A stretch of 64,000 nucleotides of DNA. It comes from Bretschneidera sinensis (Eukaryota; Streptophyta; Magnoliopsida; Brassicales; Akaniaceae). The notes beneath the pieces were generated by a model. The model saw only the letters and a list, made by a program, of their open reading frames with translations. It was not told the origin of the DNA and made no database searches. The stretch spans positions 99,924,400 through 99,988,399 of the forward strand of contig CM043700.1 in assembly GCA_023935145.1 (NCBI GenBank), in the 5' to 3' direction. The position numbers and the translations under genes were made by a program. Positions 1 through 11,196 of the stretch are shown piece by piece (position 1 is the stretch's first letter; every line of letters starts with the position of its first letter).

Positions 1-23
1 TAAAGAGCTTAAGCTCTACAACT

Positions 24-1330
24 TGAACTGCATGGACAGCTGGAGGCTCACCATATCCTGAATTAGTTCATCATATCCAGCCTGACTGGCACCATAGCCA
101 CTATATTATGGACTAGATGCACGCTCATCATTGTCCATCTCAGTAGGAGGAGCTACATCACCACGAACCGTATCGTCCTCCTCACTGTTGTCATCCTCAG
201 CACCAATCCATATGTTCCTCCCTGTCTTAGAGTAGATCATACCCTCTCGAATCATGCATCCCATCTTCTTCAGAGAGAAGACGTTGATGATGTACTTTGG
301 GCCGATGTCCTAAGCCTCGAAGGCGGGAAGGGGGACTCGAAAATGCTGGAGGATAAGGGTGATAAGCATCCTGTAGGGAAGGCACCTGGAGTCATTAACT
401 TCGTCGTTTATCATATTAGCGAGCAGTAAGGGGTACATATTGAAGTGGTGTCCAGTTTTGAGACACCAAATCAATACCACGTCTATCTTCGAGAGATAGC
501 CCCGAATCCCAAGTCGTGGATGGATGGTCCAACTCACGATGAGATTGAACAGCTTCGAGTCAAGAGGCATATCACTACATGTGTGAAATGTAGTGGGCTT
601 AAAGATATAGTTAGGGTATCCCCTAATGATTTGGCATGCCTCCTCATAATCGAAATTGGCCGGCCATCCGTCCAGACTCCATTGGATCCCTCCCATCAGG
701 ATCCTCAAAATTCTAACCAGGAGGTTAGTGTTCACCTCAAACACCATACCCATCACACTTAGTTTTGAAACGAAGAGCCAGTAGACTAGGCTTCACCAGG
801 TTCGCGTAGAACTAGTGAATTAGGCGTTGGTAGTATTTTTGGTAGATATTTACAAGGAATGTGAGGTGTATGGCTTCAAAGGCAGGCAAGATATCAAAAT
901 TTCCATGAAGAATAGAGTCGAAGTCAATGAATTTACTCGTCATGATTTTCTTGTGGTGTATAATGGAATTATACATGCTCTTTGCTGCTGGGCTCCAAAA
1001 TAGCGAGTTATCGAGTTTGGTTCTCGATTTTTTCCTTGACGAACCAGTTAGCCCCTTTCCCTTTGTGTCAGGACCCTTGGATTTCTAAGAGCGCAGTTTT
1101 ATAGTCGCGTTGGGTCCACCAACGGTTGTTTTAATTTTGATTCTCTCAAACATTTGGAAGATAGCGTTTTTAGGGAGAGATTTTGGGAAATATAAGTTTT
1201 TCAACCATGGAAAATTGAAATGGAGGTGAGGTGGGATTAGATTAAGGGTTTTATGGAGTGTTTTTGGGAGATTATGGACAGAAATCAAAGATTTTCTAGA
1301 GAGAAAGTTTTAGGGTTTTGAAAATGGCAT
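24..1330 (-). pseudogene. Decayed 'putative plant transposon protein' gene
   Basis: The longest open stretch (310-756) reads like the conserved core of the plant 'putative plant transposon protein' family: a segment around LFNLIVSWTIHPR, then DVVLIWCL, then a tail with LPYRMLITLILQHF. The frame below 310 ends in a Gly/Tyr-rich stretch and a coiled-coil-like tail (GYDELIQDMVSLQL), as is usual for the C-terminus. Upstream, 1085-1288 is open and resembles a 5' leader plus N-terminus, but 757-1085 is broken by several stops. The molecular role of this family is not established; it is known as a repeat-associated gene. The copy is dead. It lies on the same strand as copia-1 and just beyond its pol end, so it may belong to a second element inserted there. 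Family assignment is moderately sure, the borders are not. Confidence 0.5.
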
Positions 1331-1373
1331 GAAAAACCTGAAAAACTAAAGCGATTATTTATAATATCATGAT

Positions 1374-1606
1374 ACCAGTCGACTGGGTTAGGGCACCAAT
1401 CGACTGGGGCCTTCATAATTTGGGGATTTTTTCGCATACCAGTCAGCTGGGTTAGGATACCAGTCGACTGGGTAGGTTACTAGAATTTCAAATTTTGGCT
1501 CTAAACAATGTATTGTGCTACTAGTCGACTGTGTACTTGAACTAGTCGACTGGTTGAATTGGTAGTGTGTTACCAGTCGACTGGAGTCATGTTACCAGTC
1601 GATTGG
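1374..1606. repeat. Cluster of eight ACCAGTCGACTGG-like words
   Basis: Eight copies of a 13-base word around the palindrome CCAGTCGACTGG begin near 1374, 1395, 1438, 1459, 1520, 1541, 1572 and 1594. Each differs by at most a few bases. They are irregularly spaced, so this is not a simple tandem array. Related words occur in the copia-1 LTR (about 7725-7890) and in the copia-5 LTRs (44858 and 61800-61960). Confidence 0.85.
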
Positions 1607-1757
1607 ACCCTTTATGAAACCTAAAAATTTGAGCTCTAGCTTAGAGTTTTAGCATGAATTTTGTTTATCTATGCCATCTTGAGTAAGAGATATATTAAAT
1701 AAGAGTTAATACTCATTCACTATACGTTAAATATGAATATGATGAATGTTGATGCAA

Positions 1758-4700
1758 TCAAACATACAATTTATTGTAGTCTTTTAAGCCCATCAATAGT
1801 CTAATCTTACAAAAATTAACTTTACTTAAGGGTTTTGTAAGAATATCAGCTATTTGATCCTCTTGATGAATTAATTCTAGTCTTATATCACCCTTTTGAG
1901 CATAGTCTCTTATGAAATTATATCTAATTTCTATGTGTTTGGTTTTAGAATGCTGAATAACATTTTTGGTTAACTTGATAGCATTGGTGTTATCACAGTG
2001 AATTGGAATATCTTTAAAGTTTATGCCATAGTTTTCTAGTTGTTGTTTCATCCACAACACTTGTGCACAACAACTTCCGGCTGCTACATATTTCGCCTCG
2101 GTAGTTGATAGTGCAACTGAATTTTGTTTCTTGGAAAATCAAGATATTAGCATTGCACCTAAGAATTGGTATGTACCATTAGTGTTTTTTCTATCTAGTC
2201 TACAGCCTGTAAAATCAGCATATGAATATCTTACAAGCTCAAAATGTGATTTCTATAATACTATAATCCTAGGTTTTGAGTTCTTTGTAGGTATCTAAGA
2301 ATTCTTTTTACTGCAATTATATGTGATTCCTTAGGATTAGCTTGAAATCTAGCACATATACATACACTGAACATTATATCAGGTCTACTTGTAGTTAAAT
2401 AAAGTAAAGCTCCTATCATGCTTCTATAAGTTTTAGTGTCTACACACTTACCTTCTTCATCTAGGTCAAGTTTTATAGAAGTGCTTATAGGAGTGCCAAC
2501 TGACTTTGAGCTTTCAATCCCGAACCTTTTTAGTAGGTCCTTGGCGTATTTTGATTGATTGATGAAGATGCCTCCTTTCAATTGTTTGATTTGAAGTCCA
2601 AGAAAGTAGGTAAGCTTTCCCATCATGCTCGTTTCAAATTCATCTTGCATGCACTTAGCAAACTCTTGACACATAGATTCATTAGTTGCACCAAATATGA
2701 TATCATCATCATATATTTGGACTAGTAGTGTGTCATTTTTGTGAGTTTTTGTGAAAAGAGTTGTGTCTATTTTTTCTCTTGTAAAATTATTTTCAAGTAA
2801 AAACTTACTTAGTCTTGCATACCATGCTTTTGGAGCTTGCTTCAACCTATAGAGAGCTTTAGAAAACTTATAGACATGATTTAGAAGACTAGGATTTTCA
2901 AATCCAAGAGGTTGTTCAACATACACTCTTCTTCTATAAAGCCACTTAAAAAACACTTTTTACGTCCATTTGAAATAACTTAAACTTATTAAAGCATGCA
3001 AAGGCTAATAACATTCAAATAGCTTCTAATTTAGCTATGGGAGCATAGGTCTCATCAAAGTCTATTCATTCTTCTTGATTACATCCCTTAGCAACTAGTC
3101 TAGTCTTGTTCCTAGTTACTATTCCATTTTCATCCATCTTATTTCTAAATACCCATTTAGTTCCTATTATAGTATGATTCCTTAGTCTAGGAACTAGATT
3201 CCATACTTTGTTTCTTTCAAATTGATTTATTTCTTCTTGCATAGCATTTATCCAATGAACATCCTTCTCGGCTTCTACAAAAGTCTTAGGTTCTATTTAA
3301 GATAAATAAGCTATATAATTGCAAACATTTTTAATAGAGGAACGAGTTTTTACCTCTTGTGAAGGATCCTCAATCACTTGATCGATGGGATGATAATTTA
3401 CATACCTCTAGTCTTTGGGAAGACTATCCTCTTGTTGACTTTTAGATGGTTGATCAAGATTGAGAGCTTCTACCTTTTGACTTGTTTGAGGTAGGCTCTC
3501 CTTAGGGTCAACAATGGGAGTAGATGTTTCTGTTCTTGGAATGAAATCTGCATCATCATTAAAAGAAACTATTCTACTACTAATTGGGTTTGACTCATCA
3601 AAAAGCTACATGTACGGATTCTTTTACCACTAGAGTTCTTTTGTTAAAGACTCTATAAGTTTTACTAGAGGTTGAAAATCCTAAGAATATCCCCTCATCG
3701 GTCTTTGAATCAAATTTACCCAAGTTAGTTTTATTGTTATTTAGGATCAACCAAAAGCACGAAAATAGGCGATATTAGGCTTTCTACATTTCCATAATTC
3801 ATATGGAGTTTTGTTAAGCATAGGCCTAATTAAAACTCTATTTAAGACATAGCAAGAAGTGTTTACGGCTTTCACCCAAAAATATTTTGGTAAGCTATTT
3901 TCACAAAGCATTGTTCTTGCAAATTATTTTAGAACTCTATTTTTCCTCTCAACAACTCCATTTTGTTGAGGAGTTCTAGAAGCCGAAAAGTTATGATCAA
4001 TTCCATTTTCATCACAAAATTTTGCAAAACTTTGATTTTCAAATTCTTTTCCATGATCACTTCTAATGCTTGAAATACAAATTCATTTTTCATTTTAAAC
4101 CTTTTTACAAAAGTTTTCGAATTCTTTGTAAGCTTTATCCTTGTAAGCAATAAAAATAACAAAGGTGTATCTTGAATAGTCATCAACAATAACAAGAGCA
4201 TATTGGCCACCTAGACTAATGGTACTTCTTGGACCAAATAAGTCTATATGCAAAAGTTTCAGTGCTCTAGTGGTTGAGACTACATTTTTTGATTTAAGAG
4301 AAATTTTAGTTTGTTTTCCCATTTGACAAGCATCACACACCTTATCTTTTTCGAATTTCATTTTTGAAAGTCCAATGACTAAATCTTTTCTTGAAATGAT
4401 TTTAAGCAAATCCATATTCACATGGCCAAGCCTTCTATGCCATAGCCATGAGTTTTCACTAAATGCGAGAAAACATTTTTCATTTTCCGAATGCAAAGAT
4501 TTTAAATCAACTATATAGACATTTTCGTGTCTATGACCAAAAAACTTGATCTTGTTACTCTTAATGTTTACAACTAGACAATGAGAGGTTTCAAGTATGA
4601 CTTTGTTGCCTTTATCACAGAGTTGACTAATACTTAGTAAATTTGACTTAAGGCTTTGCACATATAATACATGATCAATGGTTAAGAAATCATTACCAAC

Positions 4701-4868
4701 TTTTCCATACCCAATGATCTTTATCTTTGTGTTATCTCCAATGGTGACATGTTCATCATCTCTTAGAGTTAGCTTTTTGAATACACTTCGATCACTGGTC
4801 ATGTGCTTTGAGCATCTACTATCAATGTACCAATAGTTACCTTTTTCTTTGGTGTGAAGACATATCTA
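1758..4868 (-). pseudogene. Copia-1 pol (protease, integrase, RT, RNase H), broken
   Basis: The protease motif at about 4830 reads WYIDSRCSKHMT, where the family has D-S-G; the Gly is now Arg. Next come a GAG-pre-integrase zinc region (LWHRRLGH ... CDACQMGK, about 4300-4440) and the integrase core (HIDLFGP, then DDYSRYTFV, then SDHGKEFEN and PQQNGVVERKNR near 3960-4060). Reverse transcriptase lies at 2261-3150, with KALYRLKQAPKAWYARL and the active site read as YDDDIIFG, where YVDD is usual. RNase H ends at 1758 after HIEIRYNFIRD and ADILTKPL. Several frameshifts and stops fall between 2060 and 4100. It would copy and integrate the element if intact. The protease and RT active-site changes alone argue it is dead. 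Confidence 0.88.
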
Positions 4869-4869
4869 C

Positions 4870-6029
4870 ATTACACAGGGATACACAATTGCACTCTTAG
4901 GTACCCAAAATTTCTTGGGTCATTTGGGGTTAGTCCTAGAAAATAAGGTTCCTTTAGGGACCCATACTTTGTTAACATTGTAAGGTGTTCTATATTTATA
5001 GATATGTTGATCATGCACAATCCTATGATAATAGTTATTGAAATTTCTAGGATTTCTTAATTGTGCATGTCTATAGTTCCTTGGATAAGTATTTCTATGA
5101 TACATGTTTCTATTGTGAAGATTATGAACATGCATGTCATTTCTATGAAATGTATGATAATGATTTCTAGTATGTGTACTTGCATTATAATGAACATACA
5201 TATTGTTTCTAGGATACACATGATGGTAATTCCTAGGATGTGCATATGTAGTGTGCAAGTTATGAGTATACATATTATCTCTATGATGCACATGATGGTT
5301 ACTCCTAGGATGTGTATATGCATTTTTGAATGATTGTTCTTAGCATTTGCATTTCTTGAATGAGTATACATATATACATAAGTATTTCTAGGATACTTAC
5401 CTCTAGTATATGCATTAGAATTTAAATTAGCATTTTTAGACTTACTAGCATATATTGAGGGAGTACTTTTGATCTTACTAGTGGCCTTGGAAGTAGATGC
5501 TTCATTCACATATGTTGCCTTCATGAAAAATGTCTCTTTTGTTTTTTGCTTGCCTAATGGAGAATAACCCAACCCGGATTTTCCTCCACTTAATCTTTGA
5601 CATGATAACAATACATCTAGCTTTTCTTTTCCAAGTATAAATCTTGATATAGTGCTATTCAATTCCATTATTTTCTTCTTTAAATTTTCATTTTCATTTT
5701 TAAGAAAATCTTGAGAATAATTATAAAGCATGGAAGACAGTTTTTCTTTTTCTTCCTTTAAGCCTTCTATCTCTTTAGAAAGAGATGAGACTTCTTTTTT
5801 TTAGGGTGGTATTCTTAGAATCAAATTTCTTTAATTCTTCATGCATTTCATTTATAACCTCTATTAATTCTTCACTACTACTAATAATGTTATTAGTAGA
5901 AGGGGAAAATTTTGATACCTCATTTTCGTCATTGATTGCCATTGGACATAGGTTGGCAATCTCCTCGTATCCGACCTCATTGTTTGAGGATTCTTCTTCT
6001 TCGTCATCACTCCAAGTGGTTGCAATCAT
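4870..6029 (-). pseudogene. Copia-1 gag-pol linker with His/Asn/Tyr-rich repeat
   Basis: Just after the zinc knuckle the translation is acidic (WSDDEEEESSNNE) and then helical, including a coiled-coil-like KNENENLKKKIMEL stretch at about 5690. Then comes the LLSCQRLSGGKSGLGYSP block typical of this copia group. From about 5345 down to 5000 it becomes a His, Asn, Arg and Tyr-rich tandem repeat. It ends in NKVWVPKGT, the usual lead-in to protease. At least one frameshift separates the halves. In related elements this spacer is short, so the repeat looks like an expansion. Confidence 0.75.
5061..5345 (-). repeat. In-frame coding minisatellite, about 70-bp unit
   Basis: Imperfect tandem copies of a roughly 70-bp unit recur, with landmarks such as 'tcctaggatgtg' followed by 'catgatggt' and 'attatgaacatac'. 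Translated on the minus strand, each copy gives about 23-24 residues with the pattern HPRN-HH-RN-MY-HN. Three or more units are visible and the reading frame is kept across them. Confidence 0.7.
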
Positions 6030-6982
6030 AACTTTCTTTTTGAAGCTTTTATATGATTTTGCTTGTCACTGTATAATCGATCTTGATGTGACCGAGTTTC
6101 TTGCAACCATAACACACAAGCGGTTCCCTTTTTGGAGTGGGATCCTTTGTGCAAGGTTTCTTGCTCTTTTTTCAAGAACCTGTGAAACCTCTTGGTGAGT
6201 AGAGCCATCTCACCATCTTCTTTGTTGCTCTCTATCTCTTCTTCCGTTTCTTCCTCTTCGTTGCTTGTAGAGGCCTTGAGAGCAATCACCTTTTTCTTTT
6301 TCTCATCATCATTGAAAACGGGATTCATTTCTTCCATCTTGTATGTCAATAGTGATCCAAGAAGTGTTTCAACATCAAGTTTGTTGAGATCTTTGTCTTT
6401 CGTTATGGCAATCTTCTTTGCTTTCCAAATGGATGGAAAAGACCTTAAGATCTTCCTCGTAAGTTCAAATTTCTCAATGTTCCTACCAAGAAGCTTTAAG
6501 CAGTTAACAATAGTGGTGAAATGTGAGTGCATTTGAGAAATTGTTTCATTAGGAGACATTTTAAAAGATTCATACTCGGACACTAGCATATAGATTTTTG
6601 ATTTTTTAACTTCGCTAGTTCCTTTATATGTAACTTGCAATTTTTCCCAAATCTCCTTAGCTGAAACATAATCAGAAATTTTATTATATTTAGAAATATC
6701 TAAAGCACAATGTAAAATACTTGTGACTCTACTATTTAGAGACTTCATTCTACAATCCTCTTCATTGAACTCAGTTTTGAGTTTAGGCATTGTATGATTG
6801 ATTTCTCCAACAGTTATTTCCTTTGTAGGAATTTTAGGTCCTTCCTCAATGACTTTCCATAGATTGTAATCTTGTCATTCGACAAATATTTTCATCATAT
6901 TTTTCTAATAGTTATAGTTGGAGCCATTGAACAAGGGAGGCCTAGTATAGAAATGTCCTTTGGTATAGCTATTAGATGCCAT
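6026..6982 (-). pseudogene. Copia-1 gag (UBN2-type), broken
   Basis: The start chosen is ATG at 6982 (MASNSYTKGHFY, then PPLFNGSNYNY), the usual gag opening of this copia type. It is followed by two in-frame stops: TAG after GSNYNY, where Trp is expected, and TGA after KIFVE. From 6790 the frame is open through the gag helical region (YVSAKEIWEKLQVTYKG, then FELTRKILRSFPSIWKAKK, then LLGSLLTYKMEE). A one-base shift occurs just before the zinc knuckle. In the shifted frame the knuckle reads CYGCKKLGHIKIDY, so the last Cys of the CCHC box is Tyr. Gag would form the particle and bind RNA; this copy cannot. Confidence 0.85.
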
Positions 6983-7023
6983 CGGATCAACTCGAGGATT
7001 TTAAGCCTAAAATTGAGTACGAA

Positions 7024-7035
7024 GCTCTGATACCA
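7024..7035 (-). other. Copia-1 primer binding site (initiator Met tRNA)
   Basis: The minus strand reads TGGTATCAGAGC, the complement of the 3' end of plant initiator-Met tRNA. It lies two bases inside the LTR end (TTTACA). Confidence 0.92.
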
Positions 7036-7037
7036 AT

Positions 7038-8197
7038 TGTAAACTGAGGTTTAGGCCCAAAAGGGGGTGAATTGGGTTTTTAAAAACTTCTGCTAATTAC
7101 TTTGCAAGTTTATAAAAACAGTTAAATGCACAAAGCATACAAACAAGTAATGTGCTTGAAGTAAAAAAGTTTAAGGAAGAGAAAGTGTAAACTCAATTTA
7201 TAGTGGTTTAACAATATCGAATTCCTTTCGACCCTATGTCCACTCTCTTCAAGGAACCTCTTTGAAGTAATCCACTAAAACTTTTAGTCGTATAACTTCA
7301 TGGGTGTTGTACAAACCTTACAACCAATCCATTCCTCACGGAAGCTAATCCCTTCCTCACGGAAGCTACAAAGAAGTGTTTAATCCTAAACACTCTAAGA
7401 GTTATTACAACTCTTTCTCCTTTACAATAAATGAGATTTGTTGTAAAGTAAATGGTAGAGAGATAACAATAAGTGCTTTTGCAAATGAACAGTATCTCTC
7501 TTTCAAGAATAAGCTTGAAGAATGGCTCAACAATAAATTTTTTCAAAGCTTCTGAGAATTAATGAGAAAAATTGTGAATTGAATGTGTTCTCTTCTCCTT
7601 TTAAATGCTCATTGAAGTGGGTTTATATAGCCTTGAATTAATATGGCCATTTGACACTGATTTGGTAGGTTTTGGGAATTAAATGCTCAAGTCCTGCATC
7701 TCAAACAGTAATATTTTTGAATTACCAGTCGATTGGGTCCTTGTACCAGTTGACTAGGTCAGTGAGAAATCTCACTTTTTAGGCTGTGGGAGAGTACCAA
7801 TCGACTGGGTCCTAAGCACTAGTCGATTAGGAACTCTCTGTCCCAGTTGCTAATCGACTAATATATTGAGCCAATCAACTGGGCTACCCTTCCACCCAGT
7901 TTTTCATGTGTCAAAACTGTTTTTGACTTGGAAACAATTATATTAAAGGTTTTGTCAAAATATTTTTAAAATGAGCCACAGGTTAAGCTAAGTATTTGAA
8001 CATAAAAGATTTACAGTTTTTTTTCACTATCTTAACGCTTATTCTAGATCTTTTATTTTGTCTTGGTGTCTGAATCTAGTTGAGTTCTTGCATCTTGTTT
8101 CTATACTGAATACTTTTACCGCTTAAACACTTAGATAAAACTGTTAGTGCAATTAAAGTAGTGTTTTTTCATTATTAAAATTAAATACAGGTCAACA
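7038..8197 (-). repeat. Copia-1 5' LTR
   Basis: On the minus strand it starts TGTTGACCTG (8197) and ends TTTACA (7038), giving 1160 bp with TG...CA termini next to the primer site. It contains several variants of the CAGTCGACTG word at about 7725-7890. No matching partner LTR was found in the window, so LTR divergence cannot be used to date the element. Confidence 0.8.
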
Positions 8198-8750
8198 GAG
8201 AGAATAGATCCCTGATTCTTCACTGTATGAGTCTTAGAGATAGAGAGATTTATGTCAATAATACTCTATATAACTTTTGACTATGTCAATCACAAAGTGA
8301 AGAGTTAAAGTTAACTACTTTAGTATATTACCTATGGTCATGAATGATTTGATCTAAAGGGAAAATACTAAGAAAGCAATTAACTTGGATCCTAGTGACA
8401 TAAGGGCTAAAGGAAGACTAATTTAGAATTACACCACTAATTTGTATTCACCAACCGGTCAGTTTGAAAATTTAATAATATTGGACATTATTGAGAATAC
8501 ATGTGAAGTTTGAAAGGGTGGAGTCATGCTTGATTTCTTGAGGGATTGAGATTTGTTTGATTTAGTGTAACTAAATATGTTAGGGGTACTGCAATATACT
8601 ATATTTGTTTATTTTTATTTTTGGGATTAATGTCTCTATCCTGACCTTATTTTATTTCTAGTTTGGAGCTCTTAAGTGCAAGTATATTCGCTAGTCGCAC
8701 AACCCATTTGTTTGTATGAATTAGACTTCAAATTTAACAAAGTAGTGAAA
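8198..8750. other. Unassigned DNA
   Basis: AT-rich sequence between copia-1 and an LTR-like block. No coding similarity or repeat termini were recognised. Confidence 0.5.
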
Positions 8751-9120
8751 TGAATAAGGCATAGCCATACCCATCATGTGCGAGTGGGAGATCTAAGAAA
8801 TATAGGTACATGTCAGGCACCCATATGGGCATGTCTATGTCCATACACTAAAAAGATGCATCTCTATGCCAAGAGTTGCATGCCTTAAAAGGATACATCT
8901 TTTCTTGGGTTTGTGTATCTTAGCTAAAGAAACAAGTCTTCCATGTATTGTGTCTCTTGTAAAATGAAACTAAATGCACCTCTTGGTGCCTATAAATAGG
9001 TCTTTAGAGTTTTCATTTCAGAAAAGAAAATGATAATGATTCCAAAAAATGAGAGTTTAAGAGAAACACTTGGGTTTGTGATATTGTGTTTCTGTTTCAT
9101 TTGTAAACTATTTCCCAACA
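8751..9120 (+). repeat. Possible solo LTR or 3' LTR remnant
   Basis: The block ends in TTTCCCAACA at 9120, followed by gtgaaa (9121-9126). The same six bases precede TGAATAAGG at 8745-8750, giving a candidate 6-bp target duplication. A TATA-like TGCCTATAAATAGG lies near 8990-9003, as in LTR promoters. Alternatively GAGTGGGAGAT near 8789 is a polypurine tract and the true LTR starts just after it, which would make the 6-bp match chance. No internal coding region is attached. Confidence 0.4.
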
Positions 9121-9844
9121 GTGAAATTATGGCATATTCGCGCTACACAAGTATACGACTAAAGATGAAGAATGGAACAATATTCAAGAGTTAAAGTATG
9201 TAATTATAATCATAAGTGGTGTTAAAGAACTTGTTCAGGAAACATGTAGGTTATCCTCTATGCAATAATTTGGCTACTGCCATTGCACAACATGAAAATG
9301 TTAATGAACAGTGGTGATTACTAGGGTACTAGACCGGAATTTAAATTAGTTTTAAATCCTTCAACTTTTAATTATCATAATTGATAATATGCTATAGTAG
9401 TAATACTCCATATAAATACTTACACTAGCTGATGCAGTGTTAAAGTGTTTATTTAAGAAGGAAATTAGAAGAATGTAAATATCATGTTGAAAATAACATC
9501 CACATATATTGTTAATTCTTTAAGGTAATAAAATAATTCCATTTGACTTGATATCAAATCATCAACCAATGATCAATTTAATAAGAGAAAAAAAAGGTGA
9601 TGTTGAGCCAATGAAAGATGTCGGCTTAGAGAGAAGATGGGGTTTGAAATAAACTAACTTATAACCTAAATGGAATGGAGCAAGCAACCTCACCGATGAT
9701 AGTATTTGTCATTTTAAACACTGCTGGTTTAAGTTTAACTATTGGAGGAAAAATTCTTACCTAACATAGTGTTAGGAGAGATACATGGCACAAGGGTCCA
9801 TGTCATCTTTGAATGAAAATAAAATATCTTTTTTTATCTTTGTT
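9121..9844. other. Unassigned DNA left of copia-2
   Basis: No open frame, structural RNA or repeat terminus was recognised. It is the local target in which copia-2 inserted. Confidence 0.5.
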
Positions 9845-9849
9845 CTTAT

Positions 9850-10292
9850 TGTTAGAGTTGGTGTATACTTCACGAGACCAGATTTGTAGAACCCCAGACG
9901 AACACAGGGTGCAGGGGTCTCACTCCCCAGTGAGTGAGCGGGGTATCACTCCTTGGAGAGTAGGTTGGGGTTAGGGGGCAACGACCCTGAAACTTTCAGG
10001 CCCTATACATGAGTTGGGTCTGGTTTTTTGCTTGGCAGTTTGGGCTTGGACCCATAAATAGTCGTAGTTCTGCAGCAGGGCAAAAATATTAATTAGACCC
10101 TAATTAGGACGTCTTAAGTTGCTTATAAATACTCTTTATGTACTGAGCATACATTGTAACGAGAGATTTGTGAGGTTGATAATAAGAAATTTCTGGTAGG
10201 ATGTAGCCCTGTTCTGGGGTGAACTTTCATAAATCTTGTCTTCTTTTCTTTCTGTTTATAATTCGTGTGATTGACAGGTCTCGAATCTTTCA
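9850..10292 (+). repeat. Copia-2 5' LTR
   Basis: 443 bp. It shares with the 3' LTR the blocks GACGTCTTAAGTTGC, TATAAATACTC (TATA region, about 10125) and ATTCGTGTGATTGACA. It carries a stretch of about 55 bp around 9910-9970, including GAGTGAGCGGGG, that is absent from the 3' LTR. Confidence 0.95.
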
Positions 10293-10294
10293 AT

Positions 10295-10307
10295 TGGTAT
10301 CAGAGTC
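10295..10307 (+). other. Copia-2 primer binding site
   Basis: TGGTATCAGAG followed by T matches initiator-Met tRNA at 11 of 12 positions, two bases after the LTR end. Confidence 0.9.
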
Positions 10308-10333
10308 TTGTGTTCAAGGATTAACGATCAAAG

Positions 10334-11196
10334 ATGTCGATTGGATCATGGATTGAAATCGAGAAGTTCGGAAGGAAGAGCTTTGAGTTATAGAAACTAA
10401 AGATAAAGGATCTACTCGTGGATAGGGATCTATGGACAGTGATAGTTGATGAGATACCGAAGAGTACGGTGTCCACAGCAGAGGCGTCGCTAGTGGTGGT
10501 TTCGACCTCATCTTTAGTAACCATCACGGAGTGGGAGAAACTTGATTAGAAGGCACAAAGTTTGATTTGGCTGTGCCTGGCTGTTTTTGGAGAAAAGACT
10601 ATGAAAGATCTCTGCAAGAAGCTGGAAAGCCTTTATTAGAGTAAATCTCTGGTAAACAAACTGCTGTTGTGGAAGAAGTTGTACAACCTTCGGATGACTG
10701 AGGGCGATTCTTTCTTTGTTCATCTATATGAGTTCAAAAATTTGATAGGTCAGTTATTATCTATCAGTGATGATGTGACGAATGATGATAAGGCTATTAT
10801 GCTGCTCTGTTCATTGCTTGATTCATGGGATAACTTGATAGTGGTGATTGGTAGTGGTACGACTGATCTGTCTTTTGAGAATGTGGTGATAGCCTTATTG
10901 TCTGAGGAGATGAGGTGGCAGAATACAGAGAACTCAAAAAATGAGGCTTTATATATAAGAGGGCGAACCCATGATAAAGACTACAAGTGGTTTAGTGATA
11001 AACCCAAGTTCAGGGGAAGATCGAAAAGTAGGGATAAATCTGGGTTGAATTGTTAGAAGTGTAAGAAGCTTGGGCATCTAAAGAAGGATTGCAGAAGTAA
11101 GAGTGTGAATCCTAAAAAGCGGATAGGTGAAAGATCAGCTTCAGGAAACAAGGACCATTATGATGATGATGCTGGTGACTTAAATATAACATCATG
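10334..11196 (+). pseudogene. Copia-2 gag with four amber codons
   Basis: ATG at 10334 (MSIGSWIEIEKFG) lies a short way after the primer site. The frame then runs without any frameshift to the zinc knuckle (about 11053-11098, KCKKLGHLKKDC) but is cut by four TAG codons, after SFEL, KLD, SLY and LNC. Related proteins have Trp or Gln at these points, so each is a single C-to-T or G-to-A change. The residue replaced by the last stop is directly before KCKK, so the first Cys of the knuckle survives. Helical gag blocks MTEGDSFFVHLYEFKNLIGQL and LLCSLLDSWDNL are clear. The product would be the particle protein; here translation would stop within 20 codons. Confidence 0.88.

Larger units (their letters stand above)
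1758..8197 (-). mobile_element. Copia-1: degenerate Ty1-copia retrotransposon
   Basis: Read on the minus strand from the right, the order is LTR (8197-7038), initiator-Met primer binding site (7035-7024), gag, linker with repeat, protease, integrase, reverse transcriptase and RNase H, ending at 1758. This is the Ty1-copia order, with integrase before reverse transcriptase. No second LTR like 7038-8197 is visible left of 1758. It is either deleted, replaced, or beyond the window past the transposon-protein pseudogene. Many stops and frameshifts make the element non-functional. Confidence 0.88.

Noticed and set aside
5061..5333. Plus-strand open frame rich in Met and Ile across the copia-1 repeat
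   Set aside because: It is the antisense shadow of the minus-strand His/Asn-rich repeat; repeats stay open in several frames.
5061..5345. CRISPR-like array
   Set aside because: Repeats are imperfect, contiguous and coding, with no unique spacers; this is plant nuclear DNA.
7298..7546. Minus-strand open frame in the copia-1 LTR
   Set aside because: Lies wholly in the LTR U5/R region and has no family features.
8745..9126. Complete solo LTR claim with a 6-bp target duplication
   Set aside because: Kept only as a low-confidence feature because a polypurine-like tract inside it suggests a different left boundary.
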